Below are positions 50,175 to 57,866 of a stretch of 64,000 nucleotides of DNA, in pieces. The first letter of the stretch is position 1. Each line of letters starts with the position of its first letter. The stretch is from JAKACA01 sp963735115 (lineage in GTDB: Bacteria > Actinomycetota > Acidimicrobiia > Acidimicrobiales > Bog-793). The DNA is taken from the NCBI GenBank assembly GCA_963735115.1, contig CAVTJR010000002.1, forward strand, positions 806,001-870,000, written 5' to 3'. The notes beneath the pieces are model-generated. The model searched no databases and was not told the DNA's origin. It saw only the letters and a program-made list of their open reading frames with translations. A program made the position numbers and the translations under genes.

Positions 50175-51673
50175 GCAAGGCGCGGGAGGACGGCCCGCAG
50201 GCTCCGGCCGCGCAGGCAGCCGGCCCAGACGCCGGCACCGTAGGCAAGGTCGTCGAGCAGGCCGTAGAGGAGCGTTGCCAGCAGGCCCGGGTGAGGGACC
50301 GACCAAGGAGCCGGCGGCCTGCGAGGAGCGGGCTCCGGGGGGCGAAGCCCAGAGCGAGCAGCGGGCGCCCGGCGGGCCGCCCACCACAGCGGCAACCACA
50401 GCCGAAGACGGCTGGCGAGCTCGACGGCGAGCAGTGCCCCAGCAACGGGACGGCGCAGCCGCCGCAGGGCGAGGGCGCCTACGAGCGCCGGCGGCCACCA
50501 GACTCGGCGCAGCGCCGTCGCCAGGCCGGCGATCGCCCACAGCTGCCCCCTTGCGACCGTTGTGACGGCGGCGACGGTGGGGGCCTCGACGCCGAGGTGG
50601 CGGAGTTTCGATCGCAACGAGCGAGCGGGCACTGCCGTGAAGACCACCCAGGTGGCCGCTCTGTGGCCGAGGATGTCACCCCTGCGAAAGGCCAGAGGGA
50701 CCACCGCCGTCGCCAGCACGGCGACCACCGCCCGCCAATTCCCTTCGAATGGAGCCACCGTGCCCGGGTGTCGCCGCTCCAAGGCGGCTGCCGAGCTCCC
50801 GTAGGCAAAACGTTGCCGGACGAAGGCGAACACGCCCGGGCGGCTGTCGTGCCCGACGACCGAGCGAGGCTCGTAGCGCACGCTCCAGCCGCCCTCCTCC
50901 AGGCGTCGCAGGAGATCGACGTCCTCGCCGACGGCCAGCTCGGGCTCGAACCACCCGACGTCCTCGAGGGCCGCTCGCCGGCACACGAGCGCCGCCGAGG
51001 GAACGTAGGAGAGGCGGCGGTGGGCGCCGACGATGCCCGGCTGCGAGCCGAGGTCAAGGGGCGAGCCGAGGGATTCGTAAGCAGCCAGGGCGCCGGTCCC
51101 AACCGCCCGGACGCGGGGAGCGACGGCGCCCACGGTGGCGTCCTCGAAGTGCCCGACAAGGCAGTCGAGCCATCGGGCGGGGGCGCGGGCGTCGGCATCG
51201 AGGAAGGCGACAAAGGGTGAGCTGAGGAGGGAGCGGGCGGCGTTTCGAGCCGATGCGGGGCCCCCGGGGTGGCACCTCCGGACGAGCTCGGCTCCCGCCG
51301 CTGCGGCCGTCGCCTCCAGGCGGACGCCGCTCGCGTCGAGGGAGCCGTCGTCGACGACGATGACGCGGCCCGCGAACTCGGCTCGCAGTTCCTCGAGCAG
51401 CCGGGCGGCGGCGGCATCGTCGTCTCGCACGGGCACGACCACGGTCACCTCGTCGGAGGACGGCGGCCGCTCCGCCGGAATCGGGTGTGCGAAGCCTCCT
51501 CGCACGAGGAGCCGGGCCAACTCGATCCGTCTCGGCGACGTCACGGTGTCGCCGTCCGCCGGTTCGTCGAGAAGGCGGGCCGCCTCGCCGCTCAACCGGA
51601 GCAGGCGGAAGGGCTCGCCTCCGAGCAGCACTTCGCCGGAACGGCCGAGGCGGCGGACCCGCCGATCGAGCAC
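50126..51673 (-). CDS. mftF: Mycofactocin glycosyltransferase MftF
   Basis: Family 2 glycosyltransferase that adds glucose units to (pre)mycofactocin. The 515-residue product starts at GTG 51673 (VLDRRVRRLGRSGEVLLGGE), with an N-terminal PqqD/MftB-like region (LLRLSGEAARLLDEPADGDT). The GT2 domain follows: TVVVPVRDDD, VIVVDDGSLD, GGPASARNAARSLLSSPFVA, FLDADA (DxD) and AVGEDVDLLRRLEEGGW. Hydrophobic segments sit near the C-terminus, which reads LLDDLAYGAGVWAGCLRGRS, an MftF hallmark. It is 49 bp downstream of the alcohol dehydrogenase. Confidence 0.92.
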   Translation of the reverse strand: MLDRRVRRLGRSGEVLLGGEPFRLLRLSGEAARLLDEPADGDTVTSPRRIELARLLVRGGFAHPIPAERPPSSDEVTVVVPVRDDDAAAARLLEELRAEFAGRVIVVDDGSLDASGVRLEATAAAAGAELVRRCHPGGPASARNAARSLLSSPFVAFLDADARAPARWLDCLVGHFEDATVGAVAPRVRAVGTGALAAYESLGSPLDLGSQPGIVGAHRRLSYVPSAALVCRRAALEDVGWFEPELAVGEDVDLLRRLEEGGWSVRYEPRSVVGHDSRPGVFAFVRQRFAYGSSAAALERRHPGTVAPFEGNWRAVVAVLATAVVPLAFRRGDILGHRAATWVVFTAVPARSLRSKLRHLGVEAPTVAAVTTVARGQLWAIAGLATALRRVWWPPALVGALALRRLRRPVAGALLAVELASRLRLWLPLWWAARRAPAARSGLRPPEPAPRRPPAPWSVPHPGLLATLLYGLLDDLAYGAGVWAGCLRGRSLRAVLPRLAQRPADSPSSVPRRSR

Positions 51674-51722
51674 GTAACCCGGCGTTGGCGCCTCAGGCGG
51701 CGGCTCTCGAGGGCCGGCTCCG

Positions 51723-52835
51723 TTAGTCGAAGACGAGGACGCCTCGCACGTTCTTGCCGTCGCGCATGTCCTCGTAGCCCTCGTTGATCTCCTCGAGGGA
51801 GTAGGACTTCGTGATCAGCTCGTCGAGCAGAAGGGTGCCCTCGCGGTAGAGCGAGAGCAGCTTCGGGATGTCGGCCCGGGGGTTGCCTCCGCCGAAGAGG
51901 GAGCCGCGAACCTCCTTTTGCCAGAGCGTCAGCTCGAAGAGGGAGAGTGTCACCTGCGACTGGGCGAACGGAGCGATGGCCGTCACGACGACCGTCCCGC
52001 CCTTGCGCACGAGCGACACCGTCGAGCCGAGGAGGTCGCCGTGAGCGACGCCCGTGGTGATGATGGCTGCATCTGCCAGCTGCCCCTGGGTCATGTCGTT
52101 CACGAGCGAGTACGCCTCGAAGACGTCCTTGGCGGTGTGCGTGGCCCCGAAACGCTTGGCGCTCTCGCGCTTGAGCTCGACCGGGTCGACGGCCACGATC
52201 CAGCGCGCCCCTGCCATCTTGGCTCCCTGCACGGCGTTTGACCCGATGCCGCCGACGCCGACGACGACGACGACGTCACCCGGGCCGACCCGCGCCGTGT
52301 GGACGGCCGAGCCCCAACCGGTGGCGACGCCGCAGCTGACGAGAGCGGCCTTGTCGAGGGGGATGTCCGCATCGATCTTGATGACCGACGCCTCGTGCAG
52401 CACTTGGTGAGTGGCGAAGCAACCGACGAGGGACATCGGCGCCAGCCCCTGCCCCTTGGCGTGCATGCGGTGCACACCGTTGGCGATCGGTGTGCCGAGC
52501 ATGAGGTACTGCCCGAGGTCGCAGAGGTTCTGGTGGCCGCTGGCGCACGGGCGACATCTGCCACAGCTCGGGATGAAGCTCATGACGACGTGGTCACCGG
52601 GCTTGACGCTCGTGACGTGATCGCCGACCTTCTCGACGACTCCGGCCCCTTCGTGCCCGCCGACGGCCGGCAGCGCCATCGGGATGTCACCGGTCACGAT
52701 GTGCTCGTCGGAGTGACACAAGCCGGCCGCGCCCATGCGGACGAGCACCTCCTCCGGCTCGGGATCGCCGAGCTCGACGTCCTCGATTCGCCACTCCTCG
52801 TTGAGTCCCCACAAGACGGCGGCCTTCGCCTGCAT
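51723..52835 (-). CDS. NDMA-dependent-type, mycofactocin-associated alcohol dehydrogenase
   Basis: Zinc medium-chain dehydrogenase of 370 residues from the ATG at 52835, preceded by GGAAGGAG. It starts MQAKAAVLWGLNEEWRIEDV. Catalytic zinc site: LCHSDEHIVTG and GGHEGAGVVEKVG. Structural zinc loop: CGRCRPCASGHQNLC. Rossmann motif: VVVVGVGGIGSNAVQGAK. The form (NLCDLGQYLMLGTPIANGVH) matches the NDMA-dependent dehydrogenase family, whose NAD stays bound and is re-oxidised through mycofactocin. It has its own promoter region, with a large palindrome. Confidence 0.92.
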   Translation of the reverse strand: MQAKAAVLWGLNEEWRIEDVELGDPEPEEVLVRMGAAGLCHSDEHIVTGDIPMALPAVGGHEGAGVVEKVGDHVTSVKPGDHVVMSFIPSCGRCRPCASGHQNLCDLGQYLMLGTPIANGVHRMHAKGQGLAPMSLVGCFATHQVLHEASVIKIDADIPLDKAALVSCGVATGWGSAVHTARVGPGDVVVVVGVGGIGSNAVQGAKMAGARWIVAVDPVELKRESAKRFGATHTAKDVFEAYSLVNDMTQGQLADAAIITTGVAHGDLLGSTVSLVRKGGTVVVTAIAPFAQSQVTLSLFELTLWQKEVRGSLFGGGNPRADIPKLLSLYREGTLLLDELITKSYSLEEINEGYEDMRDGKNVRGVLVFD

Positions 52836-53168
52836 GGCGCAGCTCCTTCCTCGAGCGGACACGGACGGGGTGGTTTGTGCCTCGCGCCGGGTCCCTGCGG
52901 CCGACGGTACCACCGGCGTGGGGCAGCGGGGCCGCCCGGCGTTCCCTTGGCCGGCGGTCCGTCGGCCAGTGGACGGCTCGTCACCCAACTTGGTAGTGGG
53001 TTCCGCACATATGTGAGCGAAACTCACTACCACGTCTCTCAGCGCAACCGCTCCCGGGCGCATGTGACCGGATTTTGCGACCGACTGTGTCGGGCCGGAA
53101 CACAACACCATCCCGACCATCCCGAAACCCACCCCCGGCTGGTGCCCTCGCCGGCGGCCACCTCGCCC
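52836..53168. other. Gene-free stretch upstream of the alcohol dehydrogenase
   Basis: 333 bp between the SDR stop and the dehydrogenase ATG. It contains the 42-bp palindrome at 52991-53032 and should hold the dehydrogenase promoter on the minus strand. No gene and no strong terminator for the SDR operon are visible. Confidence 0.6.
52991..53032. promoter_or_regulatory. Large imperfect palindrome, candidate operator for the alcohol dehydrogenase
   Basis: Left arm TGGTAGTGGGTTCCGC (52991-53006), 10-bp spacer ACATATGTGA, right arm GCGAAACTCACTACCA (53017-53032). The arms match at 14 of 16 positions. It lies about 156 bp upstream of the dehydrogenase ATG and is followed by no T-tract. Symmetry and size suit a TetR- or GntR-type repressor. 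Mycofactocin loci commonly encode a TetR-type MftR, but none is in this window. Confidence 0.65.
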
Positions 53169-54107
53169 TCAGCGGGCAGTCATGCCGGCGTCGACAGGAA
53201 GCACCGCGCCGGTCACGCCGCTCGCGGAGGCTCCGCACAGCCAGACGACGGCGGCCGCCACCTCTTCGGGCTCGAGCAGGCGGGGCTCGAGGTGATGAAC
53301 GCTGAACTCCTCAGGGCTCGCGAGCCCGTACAACGCCGCGCTGGCCGTGAGGGCCGCCGTACGTGTCGACCCGGGCGCCACGACGTTGGCGGTGATGCCT
53401 TCCGGGCCGAGCTCGGCGGCCAGACTGCGGATGAGGCCGATGACGCCGTGTTTCGCCGCCACGTAGGCGCTCAGCAGCGGGAGGCCCACGACTGCTCCGG
53501 CAGAGGCGACGGCGACGAAGCGACCCTGCCGGGGCGCCGGCCGCTGCAGCATGGCCGGCACGGCGGCGCGGGCAAGTCTCCAGACTCCGGCGAGGTTGAC
53601 GCCGAGCATCGCCTCCCAGAGCGCGTCGCCCGTCTCCCAGGCAGGCCTGCCGCCGCCGATCACCCCGGCGACGGCGACGGCCGCATCGAGTCCGCCGAAG
53701 CGCTCCGTCGCCCGTGCCACGGCCGCGGTGAGGCCGTCCTGGTCTCGGACATCAGCCACGTGCCCGAGGGCGTTCGGCCCGCACTCCTCCACGAGCGCCT
53801 CGAGCTCGGCCGGAGCCGCAAGCCGGTAGTCGACGGCCGAGTCGTCGGCGCACGAGTCGACGAGCAGCAGGCGCCAGCCCGCCCTCGAGAGCCCTCGGGC
53901 GACTTCGGCCCCGATGCCGCGGGCGGCGCCCGTCACGACGGCGACACGACCGCCCCCCTCGGCCGCCCGCATACCCACCACGGCGGCGGCGGGCTGGGCC
54001 GGCGTGCCTGCGAACGCCGGGCCGACAGAGGAGGCCGCCTCGGCGCCAGCGGGGGCAGCGGCGCCAGGGACTGCATCCGGCGCCGGCGCCGGGTGAGTGG
54101 TGGTCAT
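53169..54107 (-). CDS. Mycofactocin-coupled-type SDR oxidoreductase
   Basis: Short-chain dehydrogenase with NAD-binding RVAVVTGAARGIGAEVARGL, then LLVDSCADDSAVDYRLAAPA, AGVIGGGRPAWETGDALWEA, and a Ser-Tyr-Lys active site (AVASAGAVVGLPLLSAYVAA, then KHG). The VDxCADDxAxxYxLA stretch after the first strand is characteristic of a mycofactocin-coupled SDR subfamily I remember (TIGR04504). Starting at ATG 54107 (ATGA overlap with etfB) gives 312 residues, with a 50-residue Ala/Pro-rich N-terminal extension. Met46 (53972) would give a standard-length SDR. Confidence 0.85.
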   Translation of the reverse strand: MTTTHPAPAPDAVPGAAAPAGAEAASSVGPAFAGTPAQPAAAVVGMRAAEGGGRVAVVTGAARGIGAEVARGLSRAGWRLLLVDSCADDSAVDYRLAAPAELEALVEECGPNALGHVADVRDQDGLTAAVARATERFGGLDAAVAVAGVIGGGRPAWETGDALWEAMLGVNLAGVWRLARAAVPAMLQRPAPRQGRFVAVASAGAVVGLPLLSAYVAAKHGVIGLIRSLAAELGPEGITANVVAPGSTRTAALTASAALYGLASPEEFSVHHLEPRLLEPEEVAAAVVWLCGASASGVTGAVLPVDAGMTAR

Positions 54108-55227
54108 GAGGCCTCCGTTTCGTCGTAGCCGTCGTCGCCGTCTTGGGCGCTGACCCGAGGACCCGTGGCGACGCCTTCCGGCAGCTCTCCCCACTCGGCC
54201 AGCGTCGAGAGCAGGGCGTCGGCCGCCGCCTCGGGCTCGAGCACGAGCGTGCGCGCCGCCGGCCGCTCCTGCAGCGAGCCCGTGAGATCGAGGATGCGCT
54301 CGCGCGCCCCGGCCCGGCGGGAGGAGGCACCACGCGGGTCCGCGGCCGGAACGGTTCCTCCGCCACGAGCTCGACCCCGTCCGCGGCCGAGCCGGCGAGA
54401 GCCTCGGAGTCGAGCGCTCCATCGAGCACCACGACCTTGGCAGTGCGGGCCGCAAGTGTGGCGGCGAGGGTCGCCCGCCGCAGCCGCGCCGTGGCGGCTT
54501 CGACCGAGACGACACAGGGCGGCCGTAGCCGGAGTCGCTCGCGGCGCCCCCGGTCGAGCCGTCTCTCCACCTCGAGCTCGAAGCCGTGATTGGCCTCGGG
54601 GGCGGCCGGCAGGCTCAGGCCGATGAGGCCGAGCGCCTGAGCGGCTGCGAGCTCGGCGGCGAGGAACGCCGGCACCGATCCGCTGCCGCGGTCGACACTG
54701 GCGTCGCCGCAGCAGACAAGGACGGAGCCCGAGCCGTCGCCGTCGGCGGACCCGGAGCTCCATCCACCGCCGGCGGCAGACCCGGAGCTCAATCGACCGC
54801 CCGAGGCGGCACCGGAGCCCGAACCGGAGCCCGAGCGCGCCGCCGGCAACAGGCTCCGTATGCCCGCAGCAAGGGCGGCGGCCACGACGGCGCTCGATTC
54901 CCCGCCGTTGAGGGGCACCCGTAAGGCCCGGGCAGCCCCGGCGGCGAGGGCGCCAAGCAGCATGGTCTCAGACTGCGTCCCGCCGGCACAGAGGGCAACC
55001 ACCTCGGCGCCGGCCGTCTCGGCGATGCGCAGCGCCCACTCGAGAGCCGCTTTGTCGGCCGCCGACGGTCCCGCCGACACGGGGTCGGCCGTGACGGCGC
55101 CCGTGAGGGGATCGACGGCGGCGCGCAGCTCGACGAGCTTCAGACAGGCGACGACCACCGGCGCCCCCGGGGCGGGCGGTCGCAGCGGTGCTGGCCCGGC
55201 GCCCCGCCCGTTCGCATCCTCCTGCAT
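54104..55227 (-). CDS. Electron transfer flavoprotein beta subunit, with a -1 frameshift in the sequence
   Basis: Partner of the ETF alpha encoded four genes upstream. It starts MQEDANGRGAGPAPLRPPAP, with the ETF-beta pattern VVVACLKLVELRAAVDPLTG, then ADKAALEWALRIAETAGAEV and VVALCAGG. A Gly/Ser-rich insertion of about 40 residues follows near residue 140. After RPRTRVVPPPAGPG the frame breaks. The next frame continues with ARERILDLTGSLQERPAART and ends at 54104. One base is missing from the C run at 54307-54310. Corrected length is about 374 residues. This is long for ETF beta because of the insertion and an extended C-terminus. Confidence 0.82.
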
Positions 55228-55238
55228 GCCGGGACCCC

Positions 55239-55538
55239 TCACGAGTGCCGGTAGACGACGCCGGCCCCACCCTCCGGGTAGCGCCACGTGATCGCCCCGT
55301 GCGTGTTGCACACCATGTAGCAGGTACCGCACTCGAAGCACTGCTCGTAGTTGAAGAGGATCCCCCCGTCCGAGAGGGGCACGAAGAGCCCAGCCGGGCA
55401 GGCGGTGACGCACTCGCGCGTCGTGCAGCCGCGGCAGGCGTCGCCGTCGACGACGATGTGGGCGTCGGGAGCGACGCGGAACTCCGTCGTCGCCATGCGG
55501 TCCTCGAAGGCGATCTCGGGAAGCACGGGAGCGGTCAC
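55239..55538 (-). CDS. Ferredoxin-like protein, FixX type
   Basis: Small Fe-S partner of the adjacent FixC-like flavoprotein. From GTG 55538 it has 99 residues (an ATG at 55493 is the alternative). Two Cys clusters are visible: ACRGCTTRECVTACPAGLFV and QCFECGTCYMVCNTHGAITW. The order and the ending (WRYPEGGAGVVYR) match FixX, where the ferredoxin completes ETF:quinone oxidoreductase. It lies 5 nt after the FixC-like stop. Confidence 0.9.
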   Translation of the reverse strand: MTAPVLPEIAFEDRMATTEFRVAPDAHIVVDGDACRGCTTRECVTACPAGLFVPLSDGGILFNYEQCFECGTCYMVCNTHGAITWRYPEGGAGVVYRHS

Positions 55539-55542
55539 GGCG

Positions 55543-56850
55543 TCATCCCAGCATCCGCCACGACGCCCAGGCGTCTCGGGCGAGGTCTCGCCAGCGCAGA
55601 CCCGTGGTGCGGACGTGCCGGCGGACGAGGGAGGCGAGGCGGGGTTTCGGGGCCGGGTTCGACACGGTGAACACCTCCTCGACGATGTCACACACGAACT
55701 GCGGGTAACGGTGCTGCACTCGGTCGGAAAGCAGGAGGTGGGGCGCCCGCTTCAGGCGCTCGAGATCCGCCAGCACGAAACCTTCCTTCAGCCGCCGGCG
55801 GTACGACGCCTCCAGCCTGCGCCCGCTCACATCGCCGGCGGCCAACGCTTCGGCAACCGAGGCTGCCGCCGCCGCTCCGGACGAGATGGCGAAGTTCACA
55901 CCCTCCAGCCAAAGCCCGGAGGCGAGGCACATGGCGGCGGCGTCCCCGGCCACGACCATCCCCGAGGTGGCGAGCTTCGGCATCATCGACACGCCCGCCT
56001 CCGGGATGAGGTGCGCTCCGTACTCGACGAGGTCCGCCCCGGCGACGAGGGGGGCGATGGCGGGGTGGGTTTTGAATTCGGCGAGGATCTCCTCGGGGCG
56101 GCGGCCGGACTCCGTCAGCGACGGCAGCGACAGCACGAGTCCGACCGAGATCGTCTCCCGGTTCGTGTAGAGAAACGCCCCGCCTCCCACCCCTCCCGTC
56201 CCCCCGAGGATCTCGAAGTCGGCACCCTCACCCTCGGCCAGCCCGAAGCGACGCTCGATCTCGACGGCCGGCAGCGCCAAGATCTCCTTCACGCCGAGGG
56301 TGTAGTCGGCTGGGTCGGACGGTCCGGCGCACCCGGCCTCCTTTGCGAGGAAGGAGTTCACCCCGTCGCACGCCACGACCGCCTGCGCGCTCACGTCCCC
56401 GTCGCCCCGGTCGGTCCGCACACCCGCGATGGCGCCGGATGCGTCACGGAGCAGCCCGACGGCGGTCGTCGAGGTCAGCAGCACCGCCCCGGCCTCGACG
56501 GCCTTCGAGGCCAGCCAGGCGTCGAAGGCCGGCCGCAGGGCCGTGGCGCCGTTGTAGGGGAACTGCGCCCACGCCGTCGTCCGGAAGTCGACCGACAACG
56601 CCTGGGAGTCGGTGAGGAACATCGTGGCTCGGCGGGTCACCCAGCGCTCGAGCGGGGCCTCCTCCCGCCAAAGCGGGACGAGGTCGTCGAGAACCCTCGG
56701 ATAGACCACGCCGCCGAAAAGGTTCTTCGAGCCAGCCGCAGGGCCGCGCTCGAGGAGGCAGACCCGCAACCCGGCCCGCGCCAGCTGCATGGCGGCGGTC
56801 GAGCCGGCAGGTCCGGCGCCGACGACGACGACGTCGAACTCCGCCGTCAC
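55543..56850 (-). CDS. FAD-dependent ETF:quinone oxidoreductase, FixC type
   Basis: Flavoprotein of 435 residues that would transfer electrons from ETF to the quinone pool. It starts MTAEFDVVVVGAGPAGSTAA (dinucleotide-binding fold), then LLERGPAAGSKNLFGGVVYP, a FixC/ETF-QO hallmark. VACDGVNSFLAKEAG and MVVAGDAAAMCLASGLWLEG (second FAD motif) follow. The C-terminus is Arg-rich. The start overlaps the ETF alpha stop by 4 nt. With FixX encoded separately, as in nitrogen-fixation fix operons, the pair replaces the single-chain ETF-QO. Confidence 0.9.
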   Translation of the reverse strand: MTAEFDVVVVGAGPAGSTAAMQLARAGLRVCLLERGPAAGSKNLFGGVVYPRVLDDLVPLWREEAPLERWVTRRATMFLTDSQALSVDFRTTAWAQFPYNGATALRPAFDAWLASKAVEAGAVLLTSTTAVGLLRDASGAIAGVRTDRGDGDVSAQAVVACDGVNSFLAKEAGCAGPSDPADYTLGVKEILALPAVEIERRFGLAEGEGADFEILGGTGGVGGGAFLYTNRETISVGLVLSLPSLTESGRRPEEILAEFKTHPAIAPLVAGADLVEYGAHLIPEAGVSMMPKLATSGMVVAGDAAAMCLASGLWLEGVNFAISSGAAAAASVAEALAAGDVSGRRLEASYRRRLKEGFVLADLERLKRAPHLLLSDRVQHRYPQFVCDIVEEVFTVSNPAPKPRLASLVRRHVRTTGLRWRDLARDAWASWRMLG

Positions 56851-57866
56851 CGCCCTCCTCCGCCTTCTGTCAGCCGTCGAGCCAGCACGGCCACGAGCGC
56901 CCCGGCGTCGGTCACGAGGGCGAGGTCGGCCATAGCCATCATCGGGCAGCTCCGGTCGAGGTTGACCGAGACGACGTGGCGCGGGCGGCCGAGGCCGCCG
57001 AGGTGCTGGGCCGCCCCGGAGATCCCGAATGCCACGTAGCAGCGAGGCCGGACGGACACACCGGTCGTGCCGATCTGGCGGTCGTGACCGAGCCAGCCGG
57101 CGTCGGTCACGACCCGCGTGGCCCCGAGGGAGGCGCCTAGCCTGGCGGCGACGACCTCGAGCATCGCCAGCTGCTCTGGCCCGCCGAGCCCGCCGCCGGC
57201 GGCCACGATCCGGTCTGCCTCGGTGAGATCCATCACCGCCGGGTCAGTCGCCATCACCTCGAGGAGCTCGGGATCGGGGCCGCCGGCGGGACTGGGAAGG
57301 CTCCCGGGGCCGTCCGGACCGGCGTCGCTCCCGCGTTCGGTCTCGCTTCCGCCGGCGGCCGATCCCAGCCGCACGACCGACGGCGCCGCCTGTGCCCGTC
57401 CTCCGTCGGAAGGACACGCTGACCTGGAGCCCGGCAGCAGCGTGGCGACAAAGGGCCCGTGAGCGCGGAAACGAGCAACCTGGTGTCCCTGCCTCCACGC
57501 GAGCGACGCCCCCTCGCCCGTCACCCTGAGGGCCCCGGCGAGCAGCGGGCGGCGGAGGATCGCCGCCAGACGGGGCGCCAGGTCGCGACCGTCCGGAGAG
57601 GCGGGCAGCACGACGACGTCGTCGGAGCTGACGTGGGGAGCGATGGCGGCCGCCCACGCGGCCGGGCGGAAGGCCGCCCCCAGCTCGAGCACCCGCAGCT
57701 CCCTGCAACCGACACGGCCAGCGACGCCGCTCGCGCCGGTCACCAGCTCGGCCGCCGCCTCCGCTGCCCCGTCGCCGGCGATGATGGCGAGCCCGCCTGC
57801 CTCGGCGATCGCCTCCTCGGACCCGAGCACGAGCGAGCCGCCCCTTGCCGGCACGACGGCGATCAC
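56847..57866 (-). CDS. Electron transfer flavoprotein alpha subunit (FixB type)
   Basis: FAD-carrying ETF subunit of 339 residues. The N-terminal half is divergent (MIAVVPARGGSLVLGSEEAI). The C-terminal FAD domain is typical: ADRIVAAGGGLGGPEQLAML, VTDAGWLGHDRQIGTTGVSV, CYVAFGISGAAQHLGGLGRP, VVSVNLDRSCPMMAMADLAL. A Gly/Ser/Pro-rich linker of about 50 residues separates the two. The start overlaps the OYE-like stop by 4 nt. Confidence 0.92.
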   Translation of the reverse strand: MIAVVPARGGSLVLGSEEAIAEAGGLAIIAGDGAAEAAAELVTGASGVAGRVGCRELRVLELGAAFRPAAWAAAIAPHVSSDDVVVLPASPDGRDLAPRLAAILRRPLLAGALRVTGEGASLAWRQGHQVARFRAHGPFVATLLPGSRSACPSDGGRAQAAPSVVRLGSAAGGSETERGSDAGPDGPGSLPSPAGGPDPELLEVMATDPAVMDLTEADRIVAAGGGLGGPEQLAMLEVVAARLGASLGATRVVTDAGWLGHDRQIGTTGVSVRPRCYVAFGISGAAQHLGGLGRPRHVVSVNLDRSCPMMAMADLALVTDAGALVAVLARRLTEGGGGR

